Shown here: piece by piece, positions 56,684-64,000 of the stretch | How positions within the stretch are numbered: position 1 is the first letter of the stretch | Layout of the letters: the number at the start of each line of letters is the position of its first letter | Notes under the pieces: generated by a model | Database searches by the model: none | What the model was told of the DNA's origin: nothing | The model's input: only the letters and a program-made list of their open reading frames with translations | DNA from: Anaerocolumna aminovalerica | Lineage (GTDB): Bacteria; Bacillota; Clostridia; Lachnospirales; Lachnospiraceae | Direction: 5' to 3' | DNA: 64,000 nucleotides | Assembly (NCBI RefSeq): GCF_900115365.1 | Contig: NZ_FOWD01000005.1 | Span: 110,865-174,864, forward strand | Translations under genes and position numbers: made by a program

Positions 56684-59167
56684 CTATTCACCTAATTCCA
56701 AGTCTTCTTTTTTCCTTAATTTCCTTAAATGTAAACTCAATACGATTTTTCTGGTTACTGGTATAACTACCACTAAAACCGCAGCTTGAATAATTACAAA
56801 CAACCAGATTGGAAGGATTGGTTCCTTCACAGGATTCTCCATTGGAAACTCTCCGCCTGTTCCCTCACCTCCCGGGAACTCAGGAACAAATTCTCCTTGA
56901 ACAACAGATTCAAATTCTTTGGTAACTTTTACTTCTTCACCATTACTGTCTTCGAAACTAATTACAAGATTGCCTTTTGCAGTTCCCTCCAGTGTTGGTA
57001 TGATTTCCATTTCTACATATTCAGAGGCACCGGACTGTACATTTCCAATATAATACATATTTCCGGTGGTCAAAGTATAATCTCCTTCTACGGTAGCATA
57101 TACATTGTTCAGAGTAGATTTACCCATGTTATAAAATTCAAAGGTAACTGCTGTAGGCTGGTTGACTGTTGGAGTTCCCCAAGAACCTACATAGATGTTG
57201 TTTACAACCGGCCTTGAATTTTCCACAGCCTGCAAATTAATGGTCTCTGTTACTTTTTCACCAATTTCACCGGTAGTTGGATTAGCTTCCGCTCCGGCAT
57301 ACTCATATTCAAATTTAATTTCTAAGGGATATGCCTTAGTAACAGCATCTGACTTTACTTTTAATTCAATAGAATTCTGTTTGGTTTCTCCAGCAGATAT
57401 TCTGTCAATATAGAAAGTATTACTGCCTTTGGTTACTGAAAATACATTCTCTGCCTGTGATACCGTTACCTTGATATTCTTAGCATCCACATTAGAATGG
57501 GTATTGTAGATATCAAATAAGAAATTAAATGTACTTCCGGCTCTTAATTCTTCTATGTCTGTTGTAAAATTACTAATGATTAACTTTGGCTTACTGGCTG
57601 CACCATTATTTTGTACATCTAAAACATAAATAGTTGCAGGATCTGACTGGGGTGTTCCACTGTTATCTTTATATTCACATTTTATTTCTAATGTATGTAC
57701 ACCTTCTGCTGCTTCATTGGAAACCAACAATGGCATGGTAATCCTTGCTTTTTTTCCGCCTTCTAACTTTTCAAGGTATTGATAAGGGTCAGAATTAACA
57801 GGACTAAAATTCGTATTTGACAGATTGGTAGCTACTATTTTTATTTCATGAATATCAATTTTGCTTTTATTTATCAGATCAAATGTTATATCTACTCTTC
57901 CGCCTGCATTTGGTGAGTTGGGGCTTTGAGTTACATTACTGATTACTATATTAGGCTTACCTTCAGAAGACACTCCGTCTGCTGCTGTTACCTCCAGATA
58001 TAAAACATTCGTAGCTGTATAAGAATTTCCTTTATTATCTTTATAAGAAATCTTAACTGTAACTGTTTTTAATCCTCCTTTTGCTTCTTTTGAAACAATC
58101 AAAGGAACTTTTGCATCAATTTTTTTATTTTGTTTTAAATTTCCTATTTTTACTGTTTTTGTGGTGTAATTGGGAAGAAAACTTTCAACTCCCAGTCCTT
58201 CGATTTCAACTTCAATATCTTTTGCTTCAGATGCACCTGTGTTACGCAAAGTAGTTACCAAGTTAAAAGTACTTCCAGCTTTTAATTCGCCTGCATGTTT
58301 GGTACTGTCTATTTCGATTTTTGGTGCATTACTGTTTTCATCAATATTAATATAGATTTTATTTTCGACCTTTGGTGCTTCAGCGCCATCTATATCTTTT
58401 GAAGTCATATTAATGGTCAATGTTTTTGAACCGGCTGTTGCAGTTGATAAAATCCTTACCGGTAGTTTTACCTGATAGGATTCTCCTGCAGACAGTTTTC
58501 CATTATAACCTGCTTCCTGATTTAACTTGGAATATTTAGGAGATATACCTGCTGCCTCATACCCTTCTACACTAAAACGTGTATTCAGAGCCGTCACTTC
58601 ACCTTCATTCTTTATAACAAAAGATAATTCCGTATCATTTCCTATAATAGCATTATCAAATACAACATTATCAACGGTTAACTGTATGGGTTCCTTTTCT
58701 TCTGAAATGACCACATCAAGGCTTGGAACCTGGAGTGTAATTTCCTTCATCTTCTCTTCTTCATCGCTATAATCCATAAATTTAACATCGATTTTTAATG
58801 GATAAGTTCCAATCTTTGCAGTCTCTTTTACCTTTAAATCAAATTCTATGTAAGTAGTAGCAGCATATATACCCTGGGGCGGATTGCTAGTTGAATAACC
58901 CTCTGCACTTAACGTTATATTTTCAGCAGAAAAAGGCGCATCTTTTGTATTTACTGAAATTCTTGGTTCTGATATATAACCTCCTATCGCTCTAACCGGC
59001 AGTTTAACATGAACCGTTTTACCAGGAATACCTACAATATCTTTAACTTCTCCACTAAAACTTAAAGATGTCGTAGCTGCTTTCACAGATAATGAAGTTC
59101 CCGATAAATTGCTGATAATTAAAGCAAATATCACAATTAGCATTAATATTTTTCTTGCTTTTTTCAT
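56684..59167 (-). CDS. Large extracellular CARDB-like repeat protein
   Basis: 827 residues. A signal peptide (about 1-31) precedes six Ig-like modules of about 120 residues (starting near 35, 160, 282, 404, 527 and 652), each like KIEIDSTKHAGELKAGSTF then NTG and KVPLIVS-type strands. This is the CARDB/COG1361 style. A Gly-rich linker and one transmembrane helix (about 784-806) follow, with a basic and then acidic tail. It should project from the membrane and work with the ABC genes around it. The ligand is unknown. Confidence 0.88.
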   Translation of the reverse strand: MKKARKILMLIVIFALIISNLSGTSLSVKAATTSLSFSGEVKDIVGIPGKTVHVKLPVRAIGGYISEPRISVNTKDAPFSAENITLSAEGYSTSNPPQGIYAATTYIEFDLKVKETAKIGTYPLKIDVKFMDYSDEEEKMKEITLQVPSLDVVISEEKEPIQLTVDNVVFDNAIIGNDTELSFVIKNEGEVTALNTRFSVEGYEAAGISPKYSKLNQEAGYNGKLSAGESYQVKLPVRILSTATAGSKTLTINMTSKDIDGAEAPKVENKIYINIDENSNAPKIEIDSTKHAGELKAGSTFNLVTTLRNTGASEAKDIEVEIEGLGVESFLPNYTTKTVKIGNLKQNKKIDAKVPLIVSKEAKGGLKTVTVKISYKDNKGNSYTATNVLYLEVTAADGVSSEGKPNIVISNVTQSPNSPNAGGRVDITFDLINKSKIDIHEIKIVATNLSNTNFSPVNSDPYQYLEKLEGGKKARITMPLLVSNEAAEGVHTLEIKCEYKDNSGTPQSDPATIYVLDVQNNGAASKPKLIISNFTTDIEELRAGSTFNFLFDIYNTHSNVDAKNIKVTVSQAENVFSVTKGSNTFYIDRISAGETKQNSIELKVKSDAVTKAYPLEIKFEYEYAGAEANPTTGEIGEKVTETINLQAVENSRPVVNNIYVGSWGTPTVNQPTAVTFEFYNMGKSTLNNVYATVEGDYTLTTGNMYYIGNVQSGASEYVEMEIIPTLEGTAKGNLVISFEDSNGEEVKVTKEFESVVQGEFVPEFPGGEGTGGEFPMENPVKEPILPIWLFVIIQAAVLVVVIPVTRKIVLSLHLRKLRKKEDLELGE

Positions 59168-59266
59168 TCTTAATCCCTCTTCTTCCTTTTTAATTAGCTT
59201 TATTTATATCTCGTTTTTCCTCAAGTCCACTCTGATTCCGTCCTCTATTTTTATGTATATGCATCT

Positions 59267-60469
59267 TTATTCTTTCGTAGATGCAATATCTGACATCGGG
59301 CCAGTGTTGTCCTCTGTTAACGGTGTCTCAGTATCAACTTTCTCCGGATACACAATTTTTTCATTCATATCAAAGATATCATCTAAATTAATCTTTATGT
59401 CCAATTCTGTATCAGTATTATCCTTTTTATCTATTTTACTTCCCGTATCTTTACTTCTCTTGATATCCACATTGCTTTTTGTATCTACGCTATTTTTCCT
59501 ACCTGAACTGCTTTTCGCACCTTTACTGCTTTTAGCAGTTTTACTACTTTTCGCAGTTGTATTACTTTTTGAATCTGTATCGCTTTTTGTTTCTTCATTA
59601 CCTTCCGTATTGCTTATTGCCTCTTTATTGCTTTTTGACTCTGCATTATTTTTCGTTTCTGTATCACTTTTTGAATTAATACTGCTTTCCGTATCTGGGC
59701 TGATATCCGGCTTACTATCCATCCCCTCCGAGTTCTGTTCCAGAACTTCATTTTCACTCTTAGAAACATCCCGTCTGATTTCAATATTCTGAATTTTACC
59801 GTCCAATATATGTATAATCTTGTCTGCAAATTCTGCTAAACGCTTGTCATGGGTTACCATTACAATGGTCTGATTGTTCTCTTTGGCTATATTCCGTATC
59901 AGACCCATGACCTCCATAGTGGTTTTGGTATCCAGATTACCTGTAGGTTCGTCTGCAAATACAATCTCCGGTTTCGCAACAAAAGCCCTGGCAATACCAA
60001 CTCTTTGCTGCTGACCGCCGCTCATTTCCTTAGGTTTATGAGCCATACGGTTTTCCAGACCAACCTTTGTGAGTACGTCCTTTGCCATGGATTTTCTTTT
60101 CTTCGCCTTTACCCTTTTAAACACCAGGGGGAACTCCACATTCTCCAATGCAGTCATAGAATTAATCAGATTATAGGATTGAAAGACAAATCCTAAGTAG
60201 CGTTGCCTGAATCTTGCTAAGCTACTTTCATTCATACGATGTATTTTCTTCCCCTTTATAATAATCTGACCGGCTGATAGTTTCTCAATGCCGGCCATTA
60301 GATTTAGTAAAGTTGATTTACCTGAACCGGATGTTCCAAGTAAGCAACAGAATTCACCTTTTAAAATATCAAAGCTAACATCATCTACCGCAAATATTTT
60401 TTCCGTTCCCATTCTGTATATCTTCTTTACATTCTTAACCTGAATTACAGTTTCGACCTGGTTTTGCAC
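59267..60469 (-). CDS. ABC ATPase with a long repetitive tail
   Basis: Residues 1-232 are a standard MacB/LolD ATPase: Walker A GTSGSGKSTL, signature MSGGQQQRVGIARAF, Walker B IVFADEPTGNLD. The next 165 residues are hydrophilic and built from units such as SKSDTE, SKSNKE, TKSDTD, SKSNTT and AKSSKT, ending in an acidic segment with DIKINLDDIFDM. The tail is absent from usual members. It heads the four-gene minus-strand system with the repeat protein, 98-residue protein and permease. Confidence 0.92.
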   Translation of the reverse strand: MQNQVETVIQVKNVKKIYRMGTEKIFAVDDVSFDILKGEFCCLLGTSGSGKSTLLNLMAGIEKLSAGQIIIKGKKIHRMNESSLARFRQRYLGFVFQSYNLINSMTALENVEFPLVFKRVKAKKRKSMAKDVLTKVGLENRMAHKPKEMSGGQQQRVGIARAFVAKPEIVFADEPTGNLDTKTTMEVMGLIRNIAKENNQTIVMVTHDKRLAEFADKIIHILDGKIQNIEIRRDVSKSENEVLEQNSEGMDSKPDISPDTESSINSKSDTETKNNAESKSNKEAISNTEGNEETKSDTDSKSNTTAKSSKTAKSSKGAKSSSGRKNSVDTKSNVDIKRSKDTGSKIDKKDNTDTELDIKINLDDIFDMNEKIVYPEKVDTETPLTEDNTGPMSDIASTKE

Positions 60470-60638
60470 TCTTGCTCCACCTCCTAAATTATTCCTTGGT
60501 TTCTAAATAATCCTACTCTAAAAATCTTAAATAAAGACTATATATTTTCTTAAGAATTTCTGAATTAATAGCATATTCTGTCACATTTTATAGTATGACA
60601 TTCCAATGTAAACTTTGAGTGTTATACTATTTAAATTT

Positions 60639-61880
60639 TTATATCTTTTTTGCCATCTGGTTTTTTTCTTCTTTTTCCACTTCTCCTTCTTCCTTTTCTT
60701 CTTTCTTCTTTTCCAATCTGTAATCTATATATCTGACAAATAATAATTTAATTAATGCACCTACCGGAACTGCCAATAGCATACCAAACAAACCGCCGAT
60801 TGCATTACCAAATATTAAGGATATGATTACCAATACCGGATGTATTTGTATACTTTGACTGAGGAACTTCGGCTGTATTACATTTCCATCTAAGGTTTGG
60901 ACAATGAACAGGGCAATAACGGCAATTAGCAGTTCTCTGTATTGTCCGTTAATAAGACATACGATTGCAGTACCAATGTATGCGATGAAAGGACCAAGAT
61001 AAGGTACTAAATTGCCAATTCCCGCTATTATACCTATTATAAAAGCAAACTTTACCCCAACAACAGATAAGGTTAAACTAATTAATATCATCATGAACAC
61101 AGCATCTGTTAATTGTCCTCTGATATAGCCGCTAAATACCTGGTCTGCATCTTTTATAAATCTACTGATTCTTTTATTTGCTTTTTCACTTAGTAAGGCT
61201 TCACCTACTTTTTTAACAAATTTCTTAATCATAGCTCCATCGATCATAAAATATATACCGATAATAGTGGAGAAAATAAATGTAGTTAAGTAGGATGATA
61301 TATTACTAATAGAGGATACCAGAGAACTTGCCATGACTTTTAATCCATCTAATAACTTTGTGGAAACAAGTCTTACATAGTCTGATACTTGTTCGGATTG
61401 AATATCTAATTTATTTAATTGAGTTAGAACAGAATTATAGAAATCATTAATATTCTTCTTGTAGGATTCAGCTAATATAATAAGATCATCAAAGTTAGCA
61501 AAACGGATTTGATCAGTTACACTAAATACCAATAAAGATATTATCCCGGATAACAAGAATATAATAAGGAAAATTGTAGTTAATACCGCTAATGTTCTGG
61601 AAGACTTTAGGTGCCTTTCCTTTCCTTTTCTTCCTATCTTTACCTTTTCGTAATTCTTCTCAAAGAATTCAATTACCGGATCAAAAATATATGCAAATAC
61701 AAATGCTATTACTATTGGTCTTGCAACTCTCACCAGCCAGGACAGCTTATCCATAATATATTGAAAGATTGCCGGTGCGCTTTTAGCTACCAAACTTAAG
61801 CTATAAATAATCATAGCCGTTATGATTACGTAGATGGAAATTAAAGTATATTTTTCATTTTGTTTTTTATTCAGCTTCAT
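60639..61880 (-). CDS. AI-2E-family (PerM/YtvI-like) permease
   Basis: About seven or eight transmembrane helices in the family layout, with a coiled soluble region (about 130-190) and the conserved GVKFAFIIGIIAGIGNLVPYLGP and GNVIQPKFLSQSI regions in outline. The tail is highly charged (KKKEEKEEGEVEKEEKNQ). Members export AI-2 or act as ion antiporters; substrate cannot be assigned. It follows the cytidylate-kinase-like gene, separated by a hairpin. Confidence 0.88.
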   Translation of the reverse strand: MKLNKKQNEKYTLISIYVIITAMIIYSLSLVAKSAPAIFQYIMDKLSWLVRVARPIVIAFVFAYIFDPVIEFFEKNYEKVKIGRKGKERHLKSSRTLAVLTTIFLIIFLLSGIISLLVFSVTDQIRFANFDDLIILAESYKKNINDFYNSVLTQLNKLDIQSEQVSDYVRLVSTKLLDGLKVMASSLVSSISNISSYLTTFIFSTIIGIYFMIDGAMIKKFVKKVGEALLSEKANKRISRFIKDADQVFSGYIRGQLTDAVFMMILISLTLSVVGVKFAFIIGIIAGIGNLVPYLGPFIAYIGTAIVCLINGQYRELLIAVIALFIVQTLDGNVIQPKFLSQSIQIHPVLVIISLIFGNAIGGLFGMLLAVPVGALIKLLFVRYIDYRLEKKKEEKEEGEVEKEEKNQMAKKI

Positions 61881-61905
61881 TCATTTTTTATCTCCCTATA
61901 ATATT

Positions 61906-61948
61906 CTAGGTAATTATGAAATGACTCTTTCATATCATAATTACCTAG
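61906..61948. terminator. Hairpin between two minus-strand genes
   Basis: A 14-bp perfect stem, CTAGGTAATTATGA and complement, around 15 bases. The T run (TTGGTTTTTT) follows on the plus strand only. Confidence 0.6.
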
Positions 61949-61962
61949 TTGGTTTTTTAATA

Positions 61963-62577
61963 TCAGAGCCTATGCTCAATATAATTCTTAATACATTCCA
62001 CACAATTATCTATCCCGATATAATCACTGCGGAGGGATAAGTGATAGTTCTCTGCTTTTCCCCATTTTTCGTTGGCATGATAATTATAATAATTAGCTCT
62101 CCTTTTGTCAATTCTGCGGATTTCTTCTTCTATTTTATCTTTTGGAAGATGATCCAGTTCCATTGCTCTCTTTTTCCTAAATTCCAAACCGGCCCATATA
62201 AATATATTTACCACATCCGGCATGTCTTTTAATATATAATCAGCACATCTTCCCACTATAACACAAGGTCCTTCCTGTGCAACTTTACGTATTACATCGG
62301 ATTGAACAAGATATATTCTGTCATCTAAGGAAAGATGATTGAAACCAAGTTCCTGGCTGCCATAAGCATTTAATCCCATGGCGATAGAATAGAGTAAGCT
62401 GTTGGTTGCTTTTCTTTCTGCATTCTCAAATGCTGCTGCTGCAAAACCACTTTCTTTTACTGCTCTGGCAATTAATTCGTTATCGTAGAAAGGAATGCTC
62501 AGGCTATCTGCAAGCTTTTTACCTATTTCTCTTCCTCCGCTTCCGTACTGTCTGCTAATGGTTATAATTTTACTCAT
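61963..62577 (-). CDS. Cytidylate kinase-like protein
   Basis: A P-loop kinase of the cytidylate-kinase-like (PF13189) group. Its opening SRQYGSGGREIGKKLA is the phosphate-binding loop, and CVIVGRCADYIL and RRIDKRRANYYNYH follow. It lacks the full CMP-binding insert of Cmk, so the substrate is uncertain. The ATG at 62577 follows GGAGTGATC; an ATG ten codons upstream has no site. Confidence 0.88.
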   Translation of the reverse strand: MSKIITISRQYGSGGREIGKKLADSLSIPFYDNELIARAVKESGFAAAAFENAERKATNSLLYSIAMGLNAYGSQELGFNHLSLDDRIYLVQSDVIRKVAQEGPCVIVGRCADYILKDMPDVVNIFIWAGLEFRKKRAMELDHLPKDKIEEEIRRIDKRRANYYNYHANEKWGKAENYHLSLRSDYIGIDNCVECIKNYIEHRL

Positions 62578-62767
62578 ATGATCACTCCATTCTTCAATTT
62601 CAGGCAAGGTTCATGCATATAATACATGGACACACAAATGGTTATTGTTCTCTTCTATATTATACCATATTGCTATAGGTATGTGAACTTTATTTTTTAG
62701 ATAATATACCCATTATGATCAATAGCTATCAAAACCTTGACAAAACCTTATTCACCAAGTATACTAG

Positions 62768-62915
62768 CAAAAGATAAGGGAGTAATTAGCACAATATTTG
62801 TGTGATAAAGTCAACATACTGATGTTTCACATCTGGCTTTATAAACTTCAATTTTTTAAATTGTTGGTATAATGAGACTTATCTGCGGGAAAGGACTGCA
62901 GATTGGTCTTTTTTT
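62768..62915 (+). promoter_or_regulatory. yybP-ykoY manganese riboswitch with terminator
   Basis: P1 pairs AGATAAG (62772-62778) with CTTATCT (62878-62884). Inside are GGGAGTAATTAGC and TCAACATACTGATG, the two conserved loop motifs of this class. The same CTTATCT strand overlaps a terminator: AGAC..ATCTGC with GCAGAT..GTCT followed by eight T. Manganese binding should stabilise P1 and block the terminator, so mntP is expressed when manganese is high. Confidence 0.9.
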
Positions 62916-62949
62916 GTACTAAAATTAATATACTAAAGGAGTTTTTATA

Positions 62950-63519
62950 ATGAGTTTACTGGAGTTATTTCTCATCGCTGTAGCTGTTTCCATGGATGCT
63001 TTTGCTGTTGCTATTTGTAAAGGGTTATCCATGCAGAAAGTCACCCTTAAAAAAGCTTTGACGGTAGGATTATATTTTGGGATATTCCAGGCAGGTATGC
63101 CTTTAATCGGCTACTTCCTTGGAGTGCAGTTTAGAGATATAATCACTTCCATTGATCATTGGTTTGCCTTTTTCTTACTGGCTTTTATCGGTGTTAATAT
63201 GATAAAGGAATCCAGAGCAAATGAAGGATGTCCCAGCGGGGATCTTGGTTTTAAAAACATGGTGATTCTTGCTTTTAGTACAAGTATAGACGCTTTAGCC
63301 GTTGGTATTACTTTAGCTTTTCTTAAAGTAGATGTGATTCACTCTGTTACATTTATTGGTACGGTTACTTTTATCTTATCTATGGTTGGAGTTAGGATAG
63401 GGAATATTTTTGGAGTAAAATATAAATCAAAGGCAGAATTGGTAGGAGGTATTGTGTTAGTCTGTATTGGGCTTAAAATTCTACTTGAACATACGGGGGT
63501 ATTGGATTTGTACTTATAA
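62950..63519 (+). CDS. mntP: Manganese efflux pump MntP
   Basis: Six transmembrane helices of the MntP (YebN) family. The conserved acidic positions are in [13 protein letters not shown] (helix 1) and [11 protein letters not shown] (helix 4). Length (189) is normal. It exports Mn2+. A manganese riboswitch lies directly upstream, which confirms the substrate. AAAGGAG lies before ATG. Confidence 0.96.
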   Translation: MSLLELFLIAVAVSMDAFAVAICKGLSMQKVTLKKALTVGLYFGIFQAGMPLIGYFLGVQFRDIITSIDHWFAFFLLAFIGVNMIKESRANEGCPSGDLGFKNMVILAFSTSIDALAVGITLAFLKVDVIHSVTFIGTVTFILSMVGVRIGNIFGVKYKSKAELVGGIVLVCIGLKILLEHTGVLDLYL

Positions 63520-63624
63520 TGAGATGAGTCTCCTGCTATACTTTCTTGAGGGATTGTGGACAAGATGAGAGTGAGGTTATCTTGGATTTACGACTTACAA
63601 AATCAGAACTTAATGATAGGCTTG

Positions 63625-63660
63625 AAAAAAGGTAACTAGATTTAACTAGTTACCTTTTTT
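63625..63660. terminator. Terminator after mntP
   Basis: A perfect 15-bp stem, AAAAAAGGTAACTAG and complement, around six bases. The last bases of the T run touch the presumed left end of the insertion sequence. Confidence 0.88.
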
Positions 63661-64000
63661 GGTTCTATAATAAGTGTTGGGGTGTACGAAAAAACTCGTA
63701 TACTCTAACATTTTATTTTATAATAAAAGAAAAACCTCCAAGCGTCAGTCTCACAAACATCACTCGGAGGTGCAAATACATGCAACCTAATTATATCAGA
63801 TTATTATTAAATTTAGAAGATATTAAAATATTTAAAATTACACATTCAGATACTTGTGTAAATATTTTTATTGAGACAACTCCAAAACCGCATATATGCC
63901 CATGCTGTGGTAACTCAACGAAGCGAATTCATGACTATCGTATGCAGAAGATAAAAGATCTTCCTTTTCAGTTAAAGAATACGTATCTTGTCCTCAGAAA
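63661..64000 (+). mobile_element. ISL3-family insertion sequence, left end (runs off the window)
   Basis: The left end is placed at GGTTCTATAATAAGTGTTGG (63661), directly after the mntP terminator, by similarity to ISL3-type ends that begin GGxTCT. The transposase gene follows. The right end and any target duplication are outside the window, so the boundary is tentative. Confidence 0.65.
63780..64000 (+). CDS. ISL3-family transposase, N-terminal part
   Basis: The visible 73 residues start MQPNYIRLLLNLEDIKIFKI and carry the zinc-finger-like CPCCGNSTKRIHDYR followed by KIKDLPFQLKN, the N-terminal signature of ISL3 transposases (helix-turn-helix Tnp_ISL3 zinc domain). CTCGGAGGTG is the ribosome site. 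The frame is open to the window edge, so no judgement on integrity is possible. Confidence 0.9.
   Translation, partial: MQPNYIRLLLNLEDIKIFKITHSDTCVNIFIETTPKPHICPCCGNSTKRIHDYRMQKIKDLPFQLKNTYLVLR

Noticed and set aside
59109..59792. Plus-strand 227-codon frame opposite the ATPase tail
   Set aside because: It mirrors the low-complexity Ser/Lys tail and gives a Leu/Ser-rich sequence; no ribosome site.
1..64000. CRISPR arrays, tRNA or rRNA genes
   Set aside because: No regularly spaced direct repeats of CRISPR form and no tRNA cloverleaf or rRNA sequence were recognised by eye; a covariance search would be decisive for tRNA.

Overview
The window looks like a chromosomal segment of a low-GC, anaerobic, fermentative Firmicute, most probably a Lachnospiraceae or Clostridium phytofermentans-like organism. 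This is an inference from gene content: pyruvate phosphate dikinase, a Rex repressor beside an iron alcohol dehydrogenase, YesM/YesN-type signalling, a maltodextrin operon with a cell-wall starch-binding protein, class B sortase, DUF1292, a single-chain glycyl-tRNA synthetase, and the order era-yqzL-recO. There are about 50 genes. I saw no tRNA, rRNA or CRISPR array.

Layout. 1-4.5 kb: a YesN-type response regulator, a YesM/LytS histidine kinase and a sugar-ABC ATPase whose nucleotide-binding motifs are eroded in both halves. 4.8-8 kb: a lipoprotein, a YczE-type membrane protein with a HAD phosphatase, and a divergent Crp/Fnr regulator. 8.2-11.4 kb: rex, a LysR regulator and an alcohol dehydrogenase with a Rex-like operator. 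11.5-14.6 kb: a membrane-bound serine hydrolase and a MATE exporter. 14.6-15.4 kb: relic sequence, then a very short membrane peptide gene with what looks like a complete type I toxin-antitoxin layout. 15.5-27.4 kb: housekeeping genes (ppdK, glyQS, a lipoprotein, recO, yqzL, era, an M16C peptidase, a D,D-carboxypeptidase).

27.7-34.1 kb is an envelope-stress island. A LiaF-like/DUF4097 pair diverges from a BceRS-type two-component system and a BceAB-type transporter, and a perfect TTACA-N4-TGTAA site lies before the transporter. 34.8-42 kb is a starch/maltodextrin operon (two permeases, binding protein, GH13 enzyme, anchored starch-binding protein) with a divergent LacI regulator. It has no transporter ATPase of its own. 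42-52.4 kb holds sortase B, a lipid kinase, a nuclease-helicase fusion, an arginine/serine/glycine-rich disordered protein, DUF1292, a lipoprotein, a UvrD-like helicase and gltX. 52.8-60.5 kb holds an aldo/keto reductase, small membrane proteins and a four-gene ABC system: a MacB-type permease, a 98-residue membrane protein, an 827-residue extracellular repeat protein and an ATPase with a long repetitive tail. 60.6-64 kb holds an AI-2E-family permease, a cytidylate-kinase-like protein, mntP behind a yybP-ykoY manganese riboswitch, and the start of an ISL3-family insertion sequence running off the window.

Intergenic regions carry several fold-back repeats, the largest a 227-bp near-palindrome at 34510-34736. 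The most unusual items are the type I toxin-antitoxin candidate at 15.06-15.39 kb, the degenerate ABC ATPase with its two-component partner, the CARDB-like four-gene transporter with its small paralogue-like membrane protein, and the fold-back elements.
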